Notes: generated from the sequence alone by a model not told the origin. DNA of 64,000 nucleotides from Burkholderia sp. BCC0322 (GCF_902833045.1 NZ_CADFDU010000005.1:463418-527417), one strand, 5' to 3'; counted from the stretch's first letter, positions 1 through 9,976 are shown. Made by a program: numbers and translations.

Positions 1-231
1 GAGTCGGGCTTCGGCAAGATGACCGTGCTGGCCACGGACGGCCATCTGCCTTATCCGTTCGGCCGCGAGATGACCGGCTACGAAGTGCCGGACCTGGCCG
101 CCACGCTGGAGAAGGCCAAGGCGGCCGGCGTGACCGTGCTGGTGCCGACGTTCACGTCGGACGGGCGCGATGCCGCGCTCGTGCAGTTCCCGGGCGGCTA
201 CGTCGCCGAGATCCACGCGCGGTCGAAATAA
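1..231 (+). CDS. VOC-family (glyoxalase/bleomycin-resistance fold) protein, C-terminal part
   Basis: The open frame runs in from the left edge, so the N-terminus is missing; 76 residues are visible. The end of the protein has the features of a vicinal-oxygen-chelate domain: a strand with GYEVPDLAATLEKAKAAGV, then VLVPTF, then a final strand VQFPGGYVAEIHA whose Glu would be the usual metal ligand. VOC proteins include dioxygenases, glyoxalases and resistance proteins, and the substrate cannot be told from this piece. Its stop overlaps the start of the next gene (TAATG), so the two are probably translationally coupled. Confidence 0.75.
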   Translation, partial: ESGFGKMTVLATDGHLPYPFGREMTGYEVPDLAATLEKAKAAGVTVLVPTFTSDGRDAALVQFPGGYVAEIHARSK

Positions 232-1703
232 TGGATCGTCGGCCGATGCGACGGGCGTGGCGGCGCGTGCTGCCGGCTGCCGTGCTGGCGGGCGGCGTCG
301 CGACGTGCGCCGGTACGGCGGCCGGTGCCGAGGAAGCCGCGGCGGCCGCTGCCGCGGCGCCGGTCTCGACCGCCGGCACGACGTGCACCGCCAAGCGTCC
401 CACGGTGCTGTTCAACCGCTGGCAGGAAGACTGGTCGGTGCTCGCGAATCCGTGCGTGCCGCGCGCGCCGCTCGATTCGCTCAAGTACATCCCGCTGGGC
501 GGCGACCCGTCGACCTACCTGTCGCTCGGCGCGAACCTGCGCGAGCGCTTCGAGCTGAACAACGCGCCGCTGTTCGGGCTCGGCGCCGCGCATGACGACA
601 ATTACGTGATCCAGCGCGCGACGGTGCATGCGGACCTGCGCTATGCCGGGCACTTCCAGGCGTTCGTCCAGTTCGTCGATGCCCGGCCGTTCGGCAAGGA
701 TACGGTGGGGTCCGTCGACAAGGATCAGCTCGATATCGAGCAGGCGTTCGTCGCGTATGTCGACCAGGTCGGCGGCGGCACGTTCAAGACCCGCATCGGC
801 CGGCAGGAGATGGCCTTCGACTTGCAGCGTTTCGTGTCGGTGCGCGACGGCCCGAACGTGCGCCAGGCGTTCGACGCGCTGTGGGCGGATTACGAAATCG
901 GCAAATGGCGGCTGATCGGTTATGTGACGCGCCCGGTGCAGTACCGCAACGACGCGGTGTTCGACGACGTGTCGAATCGGCACCTGAGATTCGACGGCGT
1001 GCGTATCGAGCGCAACGGCACGGGCCCCGGCGACCTGTCGGGCTACTGGTCGCGCTACACGCGCGACAACGCGCGCTATCTCGCCGGGGCAGGGACCGAG
1101 CGGCGCGACGTATTCGACATGCGCTACGCGGGCAAATCCGGCCGGCTCGACTGGGACGTCGAGGCGATGCTGCAGACCGGGCACATCGGGCAGGACACGA
1201 TCGGTGCATGGGCGTTCGGCGCGCTGGGCGGCTACACGTTCACGAAGACGCCGGGCACGCCGCGCATCGGCATCCAGGTCGACGGCGCGTCGGGCGACAA
1301 GCACCCCGGCGACGGGCGCATGGGCACCTTCAACCCGCTGTTCCCGAACGGCTATTACTTCACGCTCGCCGGCTACACCGGCTACAGCAACCTGATTCAC
1401 GTGAAGCCGTCGCTGACGTTCAAGCCCGCCAGCAACGTGACGGTGCTGACCGCGGTCGGTTTCCAGTGGCGCGAGACGACGGCCGACGCAATCTACGGGC
1501 AAGGGATGCAGGCGGTGCCGGGCACGGCCGGCAAGGGCGGTTCGTGGACGGGCATGTATGCGCAGGCCCGCGTGGACTGGCTCGTCAGTGCGAACGTGGC
1601 GCTGGCCGTCGAGGCCGTGCACTTCCAGGTCGCAGACTCGATTCGCGCGCTCGGTGCACGCAATGCCGACTATGTCGGCATGGAAGCGAAGTTCGGCTGG
1701 TAA
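231..1703 (+). CDS. Alginate export family outer-membrane beta-barrel protein
   Basis: 490 residues. A basic N-terminus and an Ala-rich hydrophobic stretch to about residue 33 form a signal peptide. The mature part begins with a low-complexity Ala run, then a region containing LSLGANLRERFELNN and GRQEMAFDLQR, which I recognise from the alginate-export (AlgE-like, PF13372) barrel family. The C-terminus ends in alternating strands with terminal aromatic FGW, as expected for an outer-membrane barrel. In Burkholderia such proteins are often annotated as alginate export but no alginate genes are nearby, so the substrate is unknown; a porin for small organic compounds is equally possible. The start overlaps the stop of the preceding VOC gene. 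Confidence 0.8.
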   Translation: MDRRPMRRAWRRVLPAAVLAGGVATCAGTAAGAEEAAAAAAAAPVSTAGTTCTAKRPTVLFNRWQEDWSVLANPCVPRAPLDSLKYIPLGGDPSTYLSLGANLRERFELNNAPLFGLGAAHDDNYVIQRATVHADLRYAGHFQAFVQFVDARPFGKDTVGSVDKDQLDIEQAFVAYVDQVGGGTFKTRIGRQEMAFDLQRFVSVRDGPNVRQAFDALWADYEIGKWRLIGYVTRPVQYRNDAVFDDVSNRHLRFDGVRIERNGTGPGDLSGYWSRYTRDNARYLAGAGTERRDVFDMRYAGKSGRLDWDVEAMLQTGHIGQDTIGAWAFGALGGYTFTKTPGTPRIGIQVDGASGDKHPGDGRMGTFNPLFPNGYYFTLAGYTGYSNLIHVKPSLTFKPASNVTVLTAVGFQWRETTADAIYGQGMQAVPGTAGKGGSWTGMYAQARVDWLVSANVALAVEAVHFQVADSIRALGARNADYVGMEAKFGW

Positions 1704-1711
1704 TGCGGCGC

Positions 1712-1736
1712 GGCGCGCGGCTCAGTGCTGCGCGCC
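1712..1736. terminator. Candidate bidirectional hairpin between convergent genes
   Basis: A 7-base GGCGCGC/GCGCGCC inverted repeat with an 11-base loop lies exactly where the porin gene (+) and the LysR gene (-) converge. There is no T tract, so termination is inferred from position only. Confidence 0.35.
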
Positions 1737-2627
1737 TGCCAGTGCCTCGACGAAATCGATGAACGCCGTGACGCGCTTCGAGCCGCGCTGATTCGGCAGG
1801 TAGAGCGCAGTGACGACCGAGCGGGCCGCATCGGGCGTGACGTCGTACTGTTCGAAGAGCCTGCGCAAGCGGCCCGACTGGACGTCGGCATCGACCAGCC
1901 AGTCGGGCAGCAGCGCGATGCCGGCGCCGTCGAGTGCGGCATCGCGCAGCACTTCGCTGTGATTCGACTTCAGGCACCCGGCGACGAGCACTTTCGTCGT
2001 GCCGTGCGCATCGGCAAACGCCCAGGCCCGCTGGTCGCCGCCGAAGTGAAAGCGCAGGCAAGCATGGTCGACCAGCTCGCCTGGGGTCGATGGCGTGCCG
2101 TGCGCATCGAGGTAGTCGTGGCTCGCGACGACATAACGATGGAACGTGCCGAGCTGCCGCGCGACGACTTCCGCGGACGGCGCCGCTTCGCCGAGCCGGA
2201 TCGCGACGTCGATCCGGCCGGCGACGAGATCGACGCGTTCGTCGGTGAGTTGCAGGTCGAGGTCGAGCTTCGGATAGCGCGCGAGGAAGGCCGCGACGTG
2301 CGGCGCGATGCGGCGCACGCCGTACGCGACCGGCACCGACACGCGCAGCGGCCCGGACGGCTCGTCGCCGCGATCGGCGACCAGTGCGTCGGCTTCCGCG
2401 AGTTCCTCGAGCAGCCGCTTCGCGCGTGCGTAGTACACGGAGCCGGCATCGGACAGCGTGACCTGTCGCGTCGTGCGGTTCAGCAGCACGGTGCCGAGCG
2501 ACGCTTCGAGCGCATCCACCGCGCGCACCACCGACGACGCCGCGAGTTCGAGACGCCGTCCCGCGCTCGAGAAGCCGCCGGCTTCCGCTACTTCCACGAA
2601 CGCGCGCAGCGCGGAGAATTTGTCCAT
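1722..2627 (-). CDS. LysR-family transcriptional regulator
   Basis: 301 residues from the ATG at 2627, chosen because it begins the canonical LysR helix-turn-helix (MDKFSALRAFVEVAEAGGF) and has AAAGG upstream. The open frame extends further upstream without supporting features. The winged HTH covers residues 1-60 (SVVRAVDALEASLGTVLLNRTTR), followed by a LysR substrate-binding domain to the C-terminus with the pattern seen in CrgA/AaeR-type regulators. It is divergent from the DsbA-like gene at 2769, which is a plausible target. The effector is unknown. Confidence 0.88.
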   Translation of the reverse strand: MDKFSALRAFVEVAEAGGFSSAGRRLELAASSVVRAVDALEASLGTVLLNRTTRQVTLSDAGSVYYARAKRLLEELAEADALVADRGDEPSGPLRVSVPVAYGVRRIAPHVAAFLARYPKLDLDLQLTDERVDLVAGRIDVAIRLGEAAPSAEVVARQLGTFHRYVVASHDYLDAHGTPSTPGELVDHACLRFHFGGDQRAWAFADAHGTTKVLVAGCLKSNHSEVLRDAALDGAGIALLPDWLVDADVQSGRLRRLFEQYDVTPDAARSVVTALYLPNQRGSKRVTAFIDFVEALAGAQH

Positions 2628-2768
2628 GTGGTTGCCTTTGTCGCTTCGTGACTTCGTGCCTTTGTGCCTTTGTGCGTACCGCAACGATGCGTTGCGTGCC
2701 GTTCGCATTCCATCGCCGGCCCGCACGCGCTATCTTCAGGACTGGCAATGTACAGGAAGGAGCGTGCG

Positions 2769-3419
2769 ATGAAACCCCTCGAAGTCACGGTGACCTACGA
2801 TCTGATCTGCCCGTGGTGCTGGATCGCGGAGCACAGGCTCGCGGAAGCAATCGACGAAGCGGGCGTGGCCGGCAACGTGAGCGTCCGGTTCGTGCCGTTC
2901 GAACTGAACCCGACGATGCCGGCCGGCGGCATCGACCGCAAGGCGTACCGGAGCGCGAAGTTCGGCAGTTGGGCGCGCTCGCAGGCACTCGACGCGCATG
3001 TCGCCGAAGCCGGCCGCGCGGCGGGCCTCGTGTTCGATCATGCGCGGATCGCACGCACGCCGAACACGCGGCTTGCACACCGGCTCGTCTGGTTCGCGCA
3101 GCAACGCGGCAGCGCGGTCGCGCTCGTCGATGCGTTGTTTGCCGCGTATTTCCGCGACGGTCGCGATATCGGCGACGCGGACGTGCTGGTCGAGATAGCG
3201 GCGGGCGCCGGTTTGCCGGGCGACGCGGTGCGTGCGTTCCTCGCGTCCGGCGAAGGGCTCGACGCGGTGGTGGCGCTCGAAGCGGAGGCGGTGAGTGAAG
3301 GCATCGCTTCGGTGCCGTCGACGCGCATCGGTCGGTCGGTCGTCAGCGGCGCGCAGCCGGCTGCCGTCTTTCGCGATGCGTTGATCGACGCGCAGCGCGT
3401 GCTCGGCGAGATCGCCTGA
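2769..3419 (+). CDS. DsbA/FrnE-family thioredoxin-fold oxidoreductase
   Basis: 216 residues starting at an ATG with a strong AGGAAGGAG site. The N-terminal strand leads to a CPWC motif (residues 14-17), typical of the FrnE/2-hydroxychromene-2-carboxylate isomerase branch of the DsbA fold. The helical insertion and the late VPSTRIGRSVVSGAQP segment supply the cis-Pro region and final strand. There is no signal peptide, so it is cytoplasmic; FrnE-type proteins are linked to polyketide biosynthesis, disulfide shuffling or glutathione-dependent isomerisation. It is divergent from the LysR gene at 2627, which may control it. Confidence 0.85.
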   Translation: MKPLEVTVTYDLICPWCWIAEHRLAEAIDEAGVAGNVSVRFVPFELNPTMPAGGIDRKAYRSAKFGSWARSQALDAHVAEAGRAAGLVFDHARIARTPNTRLAHRLVWFAQQRGSAVALVDALFAAYFRDGRDIGDADVLVEIAAGAGLPGDAVRAFLASGEGLDAVVALEAEAVSEGIASVPSTRIGRSVVSGAQPAAVFRDALIDAQRVLGEIA

Positions 3420-3632
3420 ATCCGGGCCGGCGCCGCCGAGGCACGGCTGGCAGAACGATTCATGTCCCGCTCGGGATGATGGCGAACCCGGCCGGCAAGC
3501 TCGGTGCCGCTCCCATCGCGTTCCCCGGGCTCGGGCGTTTGTGCAGGGACACGGAGGCCTACGACCGGGTGCCGGACAACTACGACACGACACCGTTTCG
3601 ATGACGGGCAGGGCGCGCGCGTGGCGGTGGCG

Positions 3633-4541
3633 TCAGCGCGACCGTTCGCGCCGCCATGCGCCCGGCGGATGGCCGACGATGCGCGCGAACACGCGGTTCA
3701 GGTGGCTCTGGTCCGCGAAGCCGCAGGCGGCTGCGATCTCCGCGAGCGTCATGTCGGTCGTCTCGATCAGTTGCCGGGCGCGGATCACGCGCTGTTCGAG
3801 CAGCCATTGATGCGGCGTGCGCCCGGTCGTCCGCGAGAACGCACGGATGAAATAGCCGCGCGACAGATCGCATTCGCTCGCGACCTCCTCGATCGACACG
3901 CCGAGATCCGCCTTTTCCATCAGCAACTCCTTGGCGAGCGCGGCCTTGGCCGGCGACAGCAGGCCCTTGCGCTGCAGGTCGCGCGCGCGCGGATTGCCGT
4001 AGCGGCATGCGAGATGCGTGCCGATCGCGAGGCCCATCTGCTCGACGAACAGCGTATTCAGCGCGCCGGGCGCGTCGAGGCTGTCGGCGACGGCGTGTGC
4101 GAGATGGCCCAGCACCGCGTCCTGCACGTCGGGCGCGCAGGTCAGGCCGCCGATTTCCGTTCCGTCGTGCTCGCGGCCGAGGCGGTCGAGGTAGCCGTGC
4201 GACAGCTCGACGAGCACGAAGTCGAACTTGCCGTACAGGTCGGCACGGAAATTCCGGGAAAAATCGCGAATGTAGATCGAGTTGTGCTGAAACCGCCGCT
4301 CGGATTTGCCGGCCCCGCCGTAGATCGTGCGCCGGTGCCCGCTGTTGAGCGATACGCCGATCAGGAAGCCGCGATCGCTGGCCGCCATCTCGATGCGCTC
4401 GAATTGCTCGTCGCGCATGCATTTGCGATGGAGCTTCAGGCCGCCGACCGACCTTTCAATATCCTTGGACAGCAGGCTCGACAGACATCCGAGCGTGTCT
4501 TTCGGCGGCGCCGCCGGCGGCGCGACGTGGAGATCTGGCAT
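3633..4541 (-). CDS. AraC-family transcriptional regulator
   Basis: 302 residues. The C-terminal 100 residues carry the two AraC helix-turn-helix motifs: ISIEEVASECDLSRGYFIRAF-like text followed by MTLAEIAAACGFADQSHLNRVF. The C-terminal GHPPGAWRRERS is the family signature end. The N-terminal sensor domain (about residues 1-190) is not a recognisable cupin. It is divergent from the long ATPase regulator at 4941, so the 400-base gap probably holds promoters for both. Signal unknown. Confidence 0.87.
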   Translation of the reverse strand: MPDLHVAPPAAPPKDTLGCLSSLLSKDIERSVGGLKLHRKCMRDEQFERIEMAASDRGFLIGVSLNSGHRRTIYGGAGKSERRFQHNSIYIRDFSRNFRADLYGKFDFVLVELSHGYLDRLGREHDGTEIGGLTCAPDVQDAVLGHLAHAVADSLDAPGALNTLFVEQMGLAIGTHLACRYGNPRARDLQRKGLLSPAKAALAKELLMEKADLGVSIEEVASECDLSRGYFIRAFSRTTGRTPHQWLLEQRVIRARQLIETTDMTLAEIAAACGFADQSHLNRVFARIVGHPPGAWRRERSR

Positions 4542-4846
4542 GGCGGAACAATCCTTCGGTTGTGGGGCGGCGCGCGAGCATTTTTACGCGCAGTTTATAC
4601 GGCGCGCCCGGCAGCCCCAAGATAACTTGAATAAATGTCCACTTGCTGACGAAATGCTTGCCGCGGACCGATCCGAGCCGCGCCAGGCCCGGCCGGCAAG
4701 CGAAGGCGCTATTCTGACTGATATCACCCCATTTATATTCGCGCGCCGTGCGTTCGGTGGCGTGCCGCCGCGGCAGGGGCCAGTGCATTTTCCTTCAAGA
4801 TTTTTATTTATACGGCGTTTACACTCGGCCCACTTTTTTGAGATTA

Positions 4847-4875
4847 GCCCCCGGCCTGCAGGGCTGGCCGGGGGC
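4847..4875. promoter_or_regulatory. Perfect 10-bp hairpin in the leader of the 4941 regulator gene
   Basis: GCCCCCGGCC and GGCCGGGGGC are perfect inverted arms separated by nine bases, ending 65 bases before the start codon. No T tract follows, so it may be an attenuating leader stem, a terminator relic or an operator. The rest of the 4542-4940 gap is AT-richer than the genes and holds TTTATTTATACGG and TTTTTTGAG stretches suitable for promoters; no gene is seen there. Confidence 0.4.
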
Positions 4876-4940
4876 GCACTCCCGCCCCGGTGAACTGACG
4901 TGTTCACATGGCGGTCATCGTGGGGAACCTGGAGGCGGCT

Positions 4941-7826
4941 ATGATCCAGATCGGGACGTTGTCGGTGGATTTCGAGCAGCGAGACATTCGCTGCCACGGT
5001 GCGTCGTTGCGTATTGGCGCACGCGCGCTTGACATACTGGAAGTACTGCATCGCGCCAACGGTTCCGTCGTGTCGAAGGACGACATCATGGATGCCGTCT
5101 GGCCGGGCCTGATCGTCGAGGAGAACCGGCTGCAGGTGCATGTCGCGACGTTGCGCAAGGCGCTGGGCGCGAACCGCGACCTGATCAAGACGGTGCCGGG
5201 CCGCGGTTACCTGCTGATCGCGAATCCCGCCGCCGTACACGAGGCGGCGCCGCGCACGGCTGCGTTGCCGCACGACGCCGTCGTGGCTGCCCGTCCGGTT
5301 CCGCTGGTCGGACGTCAGGCCGAGATCGAGCAGATCGTCGACATGATCGAACGTGCGCCGGTCGTCACGCTGGTCGGTGCGGGCGGCATCGGCAAGACGA
5401 GCCTGGCCGAGCGGGTCGCGCACGAACGGCACAGCCGCTCCGGCGAGCGCGTCCTGTTCGTGGCGCTGGCGAGTGCCGCGACGCGCGACGACGTGTTGCT
5501 CGCGATCGCCGCGGAACTGGGACTCGAGACGGACGGCCTGCCGGGCATCGACCGGATCGGCGATGCGTTCGCCGCGTCGCCGGGCCTGCTCGTGCTCGAC
5601 AACGCGGAGCACGTCGTCGATCTGGTTGCCGACCTCGTCGATACGCTGACGTCGCGCGCCGCATCGCAGCGCGTGCTCGTGACGAGTCGCGAACCGCTTC
5701 ATATCTCGGCCGAAGCCGTGTTTCGCGTGAGCCCGCTGGCGGTGCCGGACGGCGCTGCATCCGTCGACGAGATCGAGCGCTCTTCGGCCGTCGAGCTGTT
5801 CCTGGCGCGAATCCGTGCCGCCACGCCCGACTGCGCGGTCGATCCGGCCGGCATCCGGCTGATCGGCGACATCTGCCGTCGCCTCGACGGGCTGCCGCTT
5901 GCCATCGAACTGGCTGCCGCGCGCGTCGCGACGCTCGGGCTCGAGATCGTCGCGTCGCGTCTCGACGACAGGCTGAACCTGCTGACGGGCGGGCTGCGCT
6001 CGGCGCTGCCGCGCCACCAGACGCTGCGGGCGACGTTCGACTGGAGCTATGTGCTGCTGGATGCGCCCGCGCGGTCGCTGTTTCGTCGGATGGCGTGCTT
6101 CATCGGCCCGTTTACGTTCGATGCCGCCCGCGAGGTTGCGATGGAGCCCGGCATGTCGGCCGCCGAAATGATCGCGGTGCTCGGCGAACTGGTCGCGAAG
6201 TCGCTGGTGACCGTCGAGTTCGACGGTGCGCAGGCGCGCTACCGGTTGACTGAATCGACGCGCGCGTATGCGCTCGAGAAGCTGCACAACGAGGGTGAAT
6301 TCGACGCGATCGCCGAGCGTCATGCGCGCTACGAACGCGAGCAGGGGGAAGCGCGGATGCAGGCACAGGCCGCGGACCACGCGAGCCTGCGTCTCGCCGC
6401 CGATGCGCCGGCGTCGCGCGAGCCCGTGGCGGCCGAGCCGCAGGCGCTGGAGGCGGACGCGTTGGCGCGCGCGTTGCTGGAGCCGGCGCGGATGCGCGAA
6501 TGTGCGACACCGGCGCGGCGAGCGCTCGACGCGATCGAGGCCGGGGAGGGCGCGTCCGTCGACGCGGCGCGCGAGATGCGCTTGCGCGCGGCCTATGCGT
6601 CGGCGCTGCTGCATACCGATGGCGATACGCATACGGCCGCCGCGATGTGGGACCGGACGCTCGCGCTCGCGGGCCGGATCGGCGACGAGGCATTCGACGC
6701 GCGTGCGCTGGTCGGGCTGTGGAACACGATGCTGACGCGCTCCGACATCCACGAATCGTTGCGCTACGCGACGCGCTTCGAGCGCGCCGCCGAGCGGCGG
6801 GGCGATCGGTCGCAGCGGCTGCTGGCGAATGCGATGGTCGCGACCTCGCTGCATTACTTCGGCGAGCACGCGCAGGCGCGCGAGCGGCTGGAAGCGGCGA
6901 CGGCCGAGCTGGCCGAGGCCGGCGATCCGTCGTGCGCGGAGGCGGCGCTGGGGATCGACATCGCGACGCTCGGCCGGACGATGCTGACGCGGCTCGTGTG
7001 GATGCAGGGCGATCCGGAATATGCGATGCGACTGGCGGCGCAGGCAGTCGAATGCGCGCGCCGCGCCGGTTCGGGGCTGGCGTTGTGCGTCGTGATCGGT
7101 GCCGCGGCCGTACCGATTGCATTGCGCTATGGCGATCACGACGTGATTTCCGACTATCTCGGCACGCTGCGATCGACCGCCGAGGCGAACGGGTTCGATA
7201 TCTGGCTCAGTCACGCGGAATGTCTGGCCGGGCAGTTCGACATCCAGGCCGGGCACCCCGGTGCCGGTCTCGCGCGGCTCGAGCCCGCGCTGCGGCGCAT
7301 CGAAACCAGCGGGTTCCGGCGCGTGCTCGCACCGCTGACCGTCGCGTACGCGGAAGGATTGACGCGTACGGGCCGCGCGGCCGAGGCCTGCACGAAGCTC
7401 GACGCGACGCTCGCCCGCTGTCGCGCGCACGGCGAGCATTTGTTCGTGCCCGAGCTGTTGCGCGCCCGGGGGCTCGCGATGCTCGAACAGGCCCGCACCG
7501 CCGATGCGGACCTCGCGATTGCCTGCGAAGCCGACGGGCACCGTCATCTGCTGATGGGGATCCATACCGCGAACGGGCAAGGGGCAGCCATGTGGGCGCT
7601 GCGCGGCACGCTCGATCTCGCCGATCACCTGATCGAGCGTGGGCGTACCGCGCAGGCTGCGTCGCTGCTGGCCAGCCTGCCGGGGCATTTCGATCCGCAA
7701 TCGCGTGCGTTCGATGTTCGCCGGCTGGCGCGCGTGCAGAACTTCGTTCGCCGGGAGACGACGCCGTCGACGGCCCGTCCGCGCATGCGGCACGAGGCGG
7801 CGGATGCGATGCAGCAGGTGGCGTAA
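4941..7826 (+). CDS. Winged-helix/NB-ARC-type ATPase regulator with C-terminal repeat region
   Basis: 961 residues from the ATG at 4941 (GGAGG seven bases upstream; an in-frame ATG at 4908 is less well placed). Residues 1-95 form an OmpR/CadC-type winged helix (SKDDIMDAVWPGLIVEEN, ending TVPGRGYLL). Residues 123-420 are a STAND/NB-ARC-like ATPase with Walker A GAGGIGKT at 146-153, a Walker B-like LLVLDN, a TSREPL sensor and the GLPLAIELAAARVA motif. The remaining 500 residues are Ala/Arg-rich helical repeats, TPR-like. Such proteins are one-component regulators in which ligand binding by the repeat region controls an ATP-driven switch. A paralogue with a much shorter C-terminus lies at 29484. 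The likely targets are the downstream amidohydrolase and HD gene. Confidence 0.85.
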   Translation: MIQIGTLSVDFEQRDIRCHGASLRIGARALDILEVLHRANGSVVSKDDIMDAVWPGLIVEENRLQVHVATLRKALGANRDLIKTVPGRGYLLIANPAAVHEAAPRTAALPHDAVVAARPVPLVGRQAEIEQIVDMIERAPVVTLVGAGGIGKTSLAERVAHERHSRSGERVLFVALASAATRDDVLLAIAAELGLETDGLPGIDRIGDAFAASPGLLVLDNAEHVVDLVADLVDTLTSRAASQRVLVTSREPLHISAEAVFRVSPLAVPDGAASVDEIERSSAVELFLARIRAATPDCAVDPAGIRLIGDICRRLDGLPLAIELAAARVATLGLEIVASRLDDRLNLLTGGLRSALPRHQTLRATFDWSYVLLDAPARSLFRRMACFIGPFTFDAAREVAMEPGMSAAEMIAVLGELVAKSLVTVEFDGAQARYRLTESTRAYALEKLHNEGEFDAIAERHARYEREQGEARMQAQAADHASLRLAADAPASREPVAAEPQALEADALARALLEPARMRECATPARRALDAIEAGEGASVDAAREMRLRAAYASALLHTDGDTHTAAAMWDRTLALAGRIGDEAFDARALVGLWNTMLTRSDIHESLRYATRFERAAERRGDRSQRLLANAMVATSLHYFGEHAQARERLEAATAELAEAGDPSCAEAALGIDIATLGRTMLTRLVWMQGDPEYAMRLAAQAVECARRAGSGLALCVVIGAAAVPIALRYGDHDVISDYLGTLRSTAEANGFDIWLSHAECLAGQFDIQAGHPGAGLARLEPALRRIETSGFRRVLAPLTVAYAEGLTRTGRAAEACTKLDATLARCRAHGEHLFVPELLRARGLAMLEQARTADADLAIACEADGHRHLLMGIHTANGQGAAMWALRGTLDLADHLIERGRTAQAASLLASLPGHFDPQSRAFDVRRLARVQNFVRRETTPSTARPRMRHEAADAMQQVA

Positions 7827-7990
7827 CGGCGCGCCGGACCCGTGCAAGACGCCGCCGCGCCATCGCGCCGCGGCCTGCCGGTCCGATCGTTCAATGTTCA
7901 AGGGGAAGTGGATGGTCCGTGTATCGTCAATCCGGGTGCATGCCGCGTGCGACCGTGTGCCGGCTTTCGGGGCAAGCAGGAGGCCGGACG

Positions 7991-9880
7991 GTGCTTAAGG
8001 CGACGGAACCCGCGGAATCGGCGGACCTCATCGTATACAACGGCAAGATCGCGACGCAGGACGACCGGCAGTCGTTCGTGACCGCGCTCGCGGTGAAGGA
8101 CGGCCGGATCCTCGCGGCCGGCGGCGAGCCCGACGTGATGCGCCACGCGCGCGCCGACACGCTGCGCATCGACCTGAACGGCCGTACCGTGATCCCGGGG
8201 CTGAACGATTCGCACCTGCACGTGATCCGCGGCGGCCTCAATTTCAATCTGGAACTGCGCTGGGACGGCGTGCCGACGCTGGCCGATGCGCTCGCCATGC
8301 TGCACCGCCAAGTGCTGCGCACGCCTGCGCGGCAGTGGGTGCGCGTGGTCGGCGGCTGGACCGAATTCCAGTTCGCGGAGAAGCGCGGGCCGACGGTGGC
8401 CGAACTCAACGCGATCGCGCCCGACACGCCGGTCTTCATCATGCACCTGGGCGACAGCGCGCTGCTGAACGCGGCCGCGCTGCGCGCGATCGGTTATGGC
8501 CGCGACACGTCCGATCCGCCCGGCGGCGAAATCCAGCGGGATCGCCTCGGCAGGCCGACCGGCATGCTGATCGCGCGACCGGACATGGCCGTCCTGCACA
8601 CCGCGCTCGAGAAGGGCCCGAAGCTCGGTCACGACGACCAGATGAATTCGATGCGGCACTTCATGCGCGAACTGAACCGCCTCGGCGTGACGAGCGCGAT
8701 CGACGCCGGCGGCGATTTCCAGGCCTTTCCCGACGACTACGGCCCGATCCTGGCGCTCGCCAGGCGCGGCGAACTGACGGTGCGCATCGCATACAGCCTG
8801 TTCGTGCAGCATCCCGGACGGGAACTCGACGACTACGCGCGCTGGGTGACGCTGGCCAAGCCCGGCGACGGCGACGCGTTCCTGCGGATGAACGGCGCGG
8901 GCGAACTGCTGGTGTACTCCGCGGCCGACTTCGGGAATTTTCTCGAACCGCGCCCCGATCTGCCCGAAGCGCTCGAGGCCGAACTGGCCGCGGTGGTGCG
9001 GCTGCTGGTGCGGCACCGCTGGCCGTTCCGGCTGCACGCGACCTACGACGAATCGATCGGCCGCTTCCTGAACGTGCTCGAAGCCGTGAACCGCGACATG
9101 CCGTTCGACGGGCTGCGCTGGTTCTTCGACCACTGCGAGACCATTTCGGATGCGAACATCGCGCGCATCGCCGCGCTCGGCGGCGGCGTGACGGTCCAGC
9201 ACCGGATGGCGTTCCAGGGCGAGTACTTCATTGCGCGCTACGGCGCGGAAGCGGCCACGCGCACGCCGCCGATCCGCGCGATGCTGGCGGCCGGGCTGCC
9301 GGTCGGCGCGGGCACCGACGCGACGCGCATCGCGAGCTACAACCCGTTCGTGTCGCTGTACTGGATGGTGTCCGGGCGCACCGTCGGCGGCACGGCGCTC
9401 TATCCCGAACGCAACCGGCTCAGCCGGATGGAAGCGCTGCGCCGCTACACGGTCGGCAGTGCATGGTTCTCGAGCGAGGACGACCGCAAGGGCGCGCTGG
9501 TGCCCGGCCAGTACGCGGATTTCGCGGTGCTGACGGACGACTACTTCACGGTCGACGAACCACTGATCAAATCCTTGTCGTCGGTGCTGACGGTCGTCGA
9601 CGGCAAGGTCGTGCATGCGGACGACGAGTTCGCGCCGCTCGCGCCGCCGCCGCTGCCGGTCAGCCCCGCGTGGTCGCCGGTGGCCGAATTCGGCGGCGCC
9701 GGCGGAACCGGCCAACGTCGTCCGGCCGCTTCGGCGCAGCCGCGCGCGGCGGCCGGCGACGGCGCGGACGCCGGTTTCGCGCGCGGCCACGGGCGTCGTT
9801 TCGCGCAGCGCCTTCATGTGGCCGCGCGGGAGGCTGTCGAGCAGTGCGAAGCATTCGGTCAACCCGGTGTCGCGTTTTAG
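7991..9880 (+). CDS. YtcJ-like amidohydrolase (paralogue 1)
   Basis: 629 residues if started at the GTG at 7991, chosen because AGGAGG lies seven bases upstream; an ATG at 7940 is in frame but has no site. The composite amidohydrolase TIM-barrel is clear: N-terminal strand domain (DLIVYNGKIATQDD), metal motif DSHLHVIRGG, HATYDE, FDHCET and the late GTDATR aspartate. It belongs to the YtcJ-like/N-substituted formamide deformylase group; the true substrate is unknown. The last 60 residues are Ala/Arg-rich and lack the Cys/His tail of its paralogue at 36015. It follows the 4941 regulator and precedes an HD protein, all on the same strand. Confidence 0.83.
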   Translation: MLKATEPAESADLIVYNGKIATQDDRQSFVTALAVKDGRILAAGGEPDVMRHARADTLRIDLNGRTVIPGLNDSHLHVIRGGLNFNLELRWDGVPTLADALAMLHRQVLRTPARQWVRVVGGWTEFQFAEKRGPTVAELNAIAPDTPVFIMHLGDSALLNAAALRAIGYGRDTSDPPGGEIQRDRLGRPTGMLIARPDMAVLHTALEKGPKLGHDDQMNSMRHFMRELNRLGVTSAIDAGGDFQAFPDDYGPILALARRGELTVRIAYSLFVQHPGRELDDYARWVTLAKPGDGDAFLRMNGAGELLVYSAADFGNFLEPRPDLPEALEAELAAVVRLLVRHRWPFRLHATYDESIGRFLNVLEAVNRDMPFDGLRWFFDHCETISDANIARIAALGGGVTVQHRMAFQGEYFIARYGAEAATRTPPIRAMLAAGLPVGAGTDATRIASYNPFVSLYWMVSGRTVGGTALYPERNRLSRMEALRRYTVGSAWFSSEDDRKGALVPGQYADFAVLTDDYFTVDEPLIKSLSSVLTVVDGKVVHADDEFAPLAPPPLPVSPAWSPVAEFGGAGGTGQRRPAASAQPRAAAGDGADAGFARGHGRRFAQRLHVAAREAVEQCEAFGQPGVAF

Positions 9881-9976
9881 GATGGCGTCGGTCAACGGGC
9901 AGACCGGCCACCCCGGCACGTGTCGCGCGATGAATAGATGATGATTCGCCCCCTGCGCGGGGCAGAAGGAGACGAA

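Noticed and set aside
3476-3604. 42-codon open frame reading MMANPAGKLGAAPIAFPGLG and onward
   Set aside because: Fair codon use but no ribosome site or recognised family; possibly a relic, not enough to call.
4584-7901. 1105-codon minus-strand open frame opposite the 4941 regulator
   Set aside because: It is an Arg/Ala-rich antisense shadow caused by high GC at third positions; no domain or start signal, while the plus strand has clear motifs.
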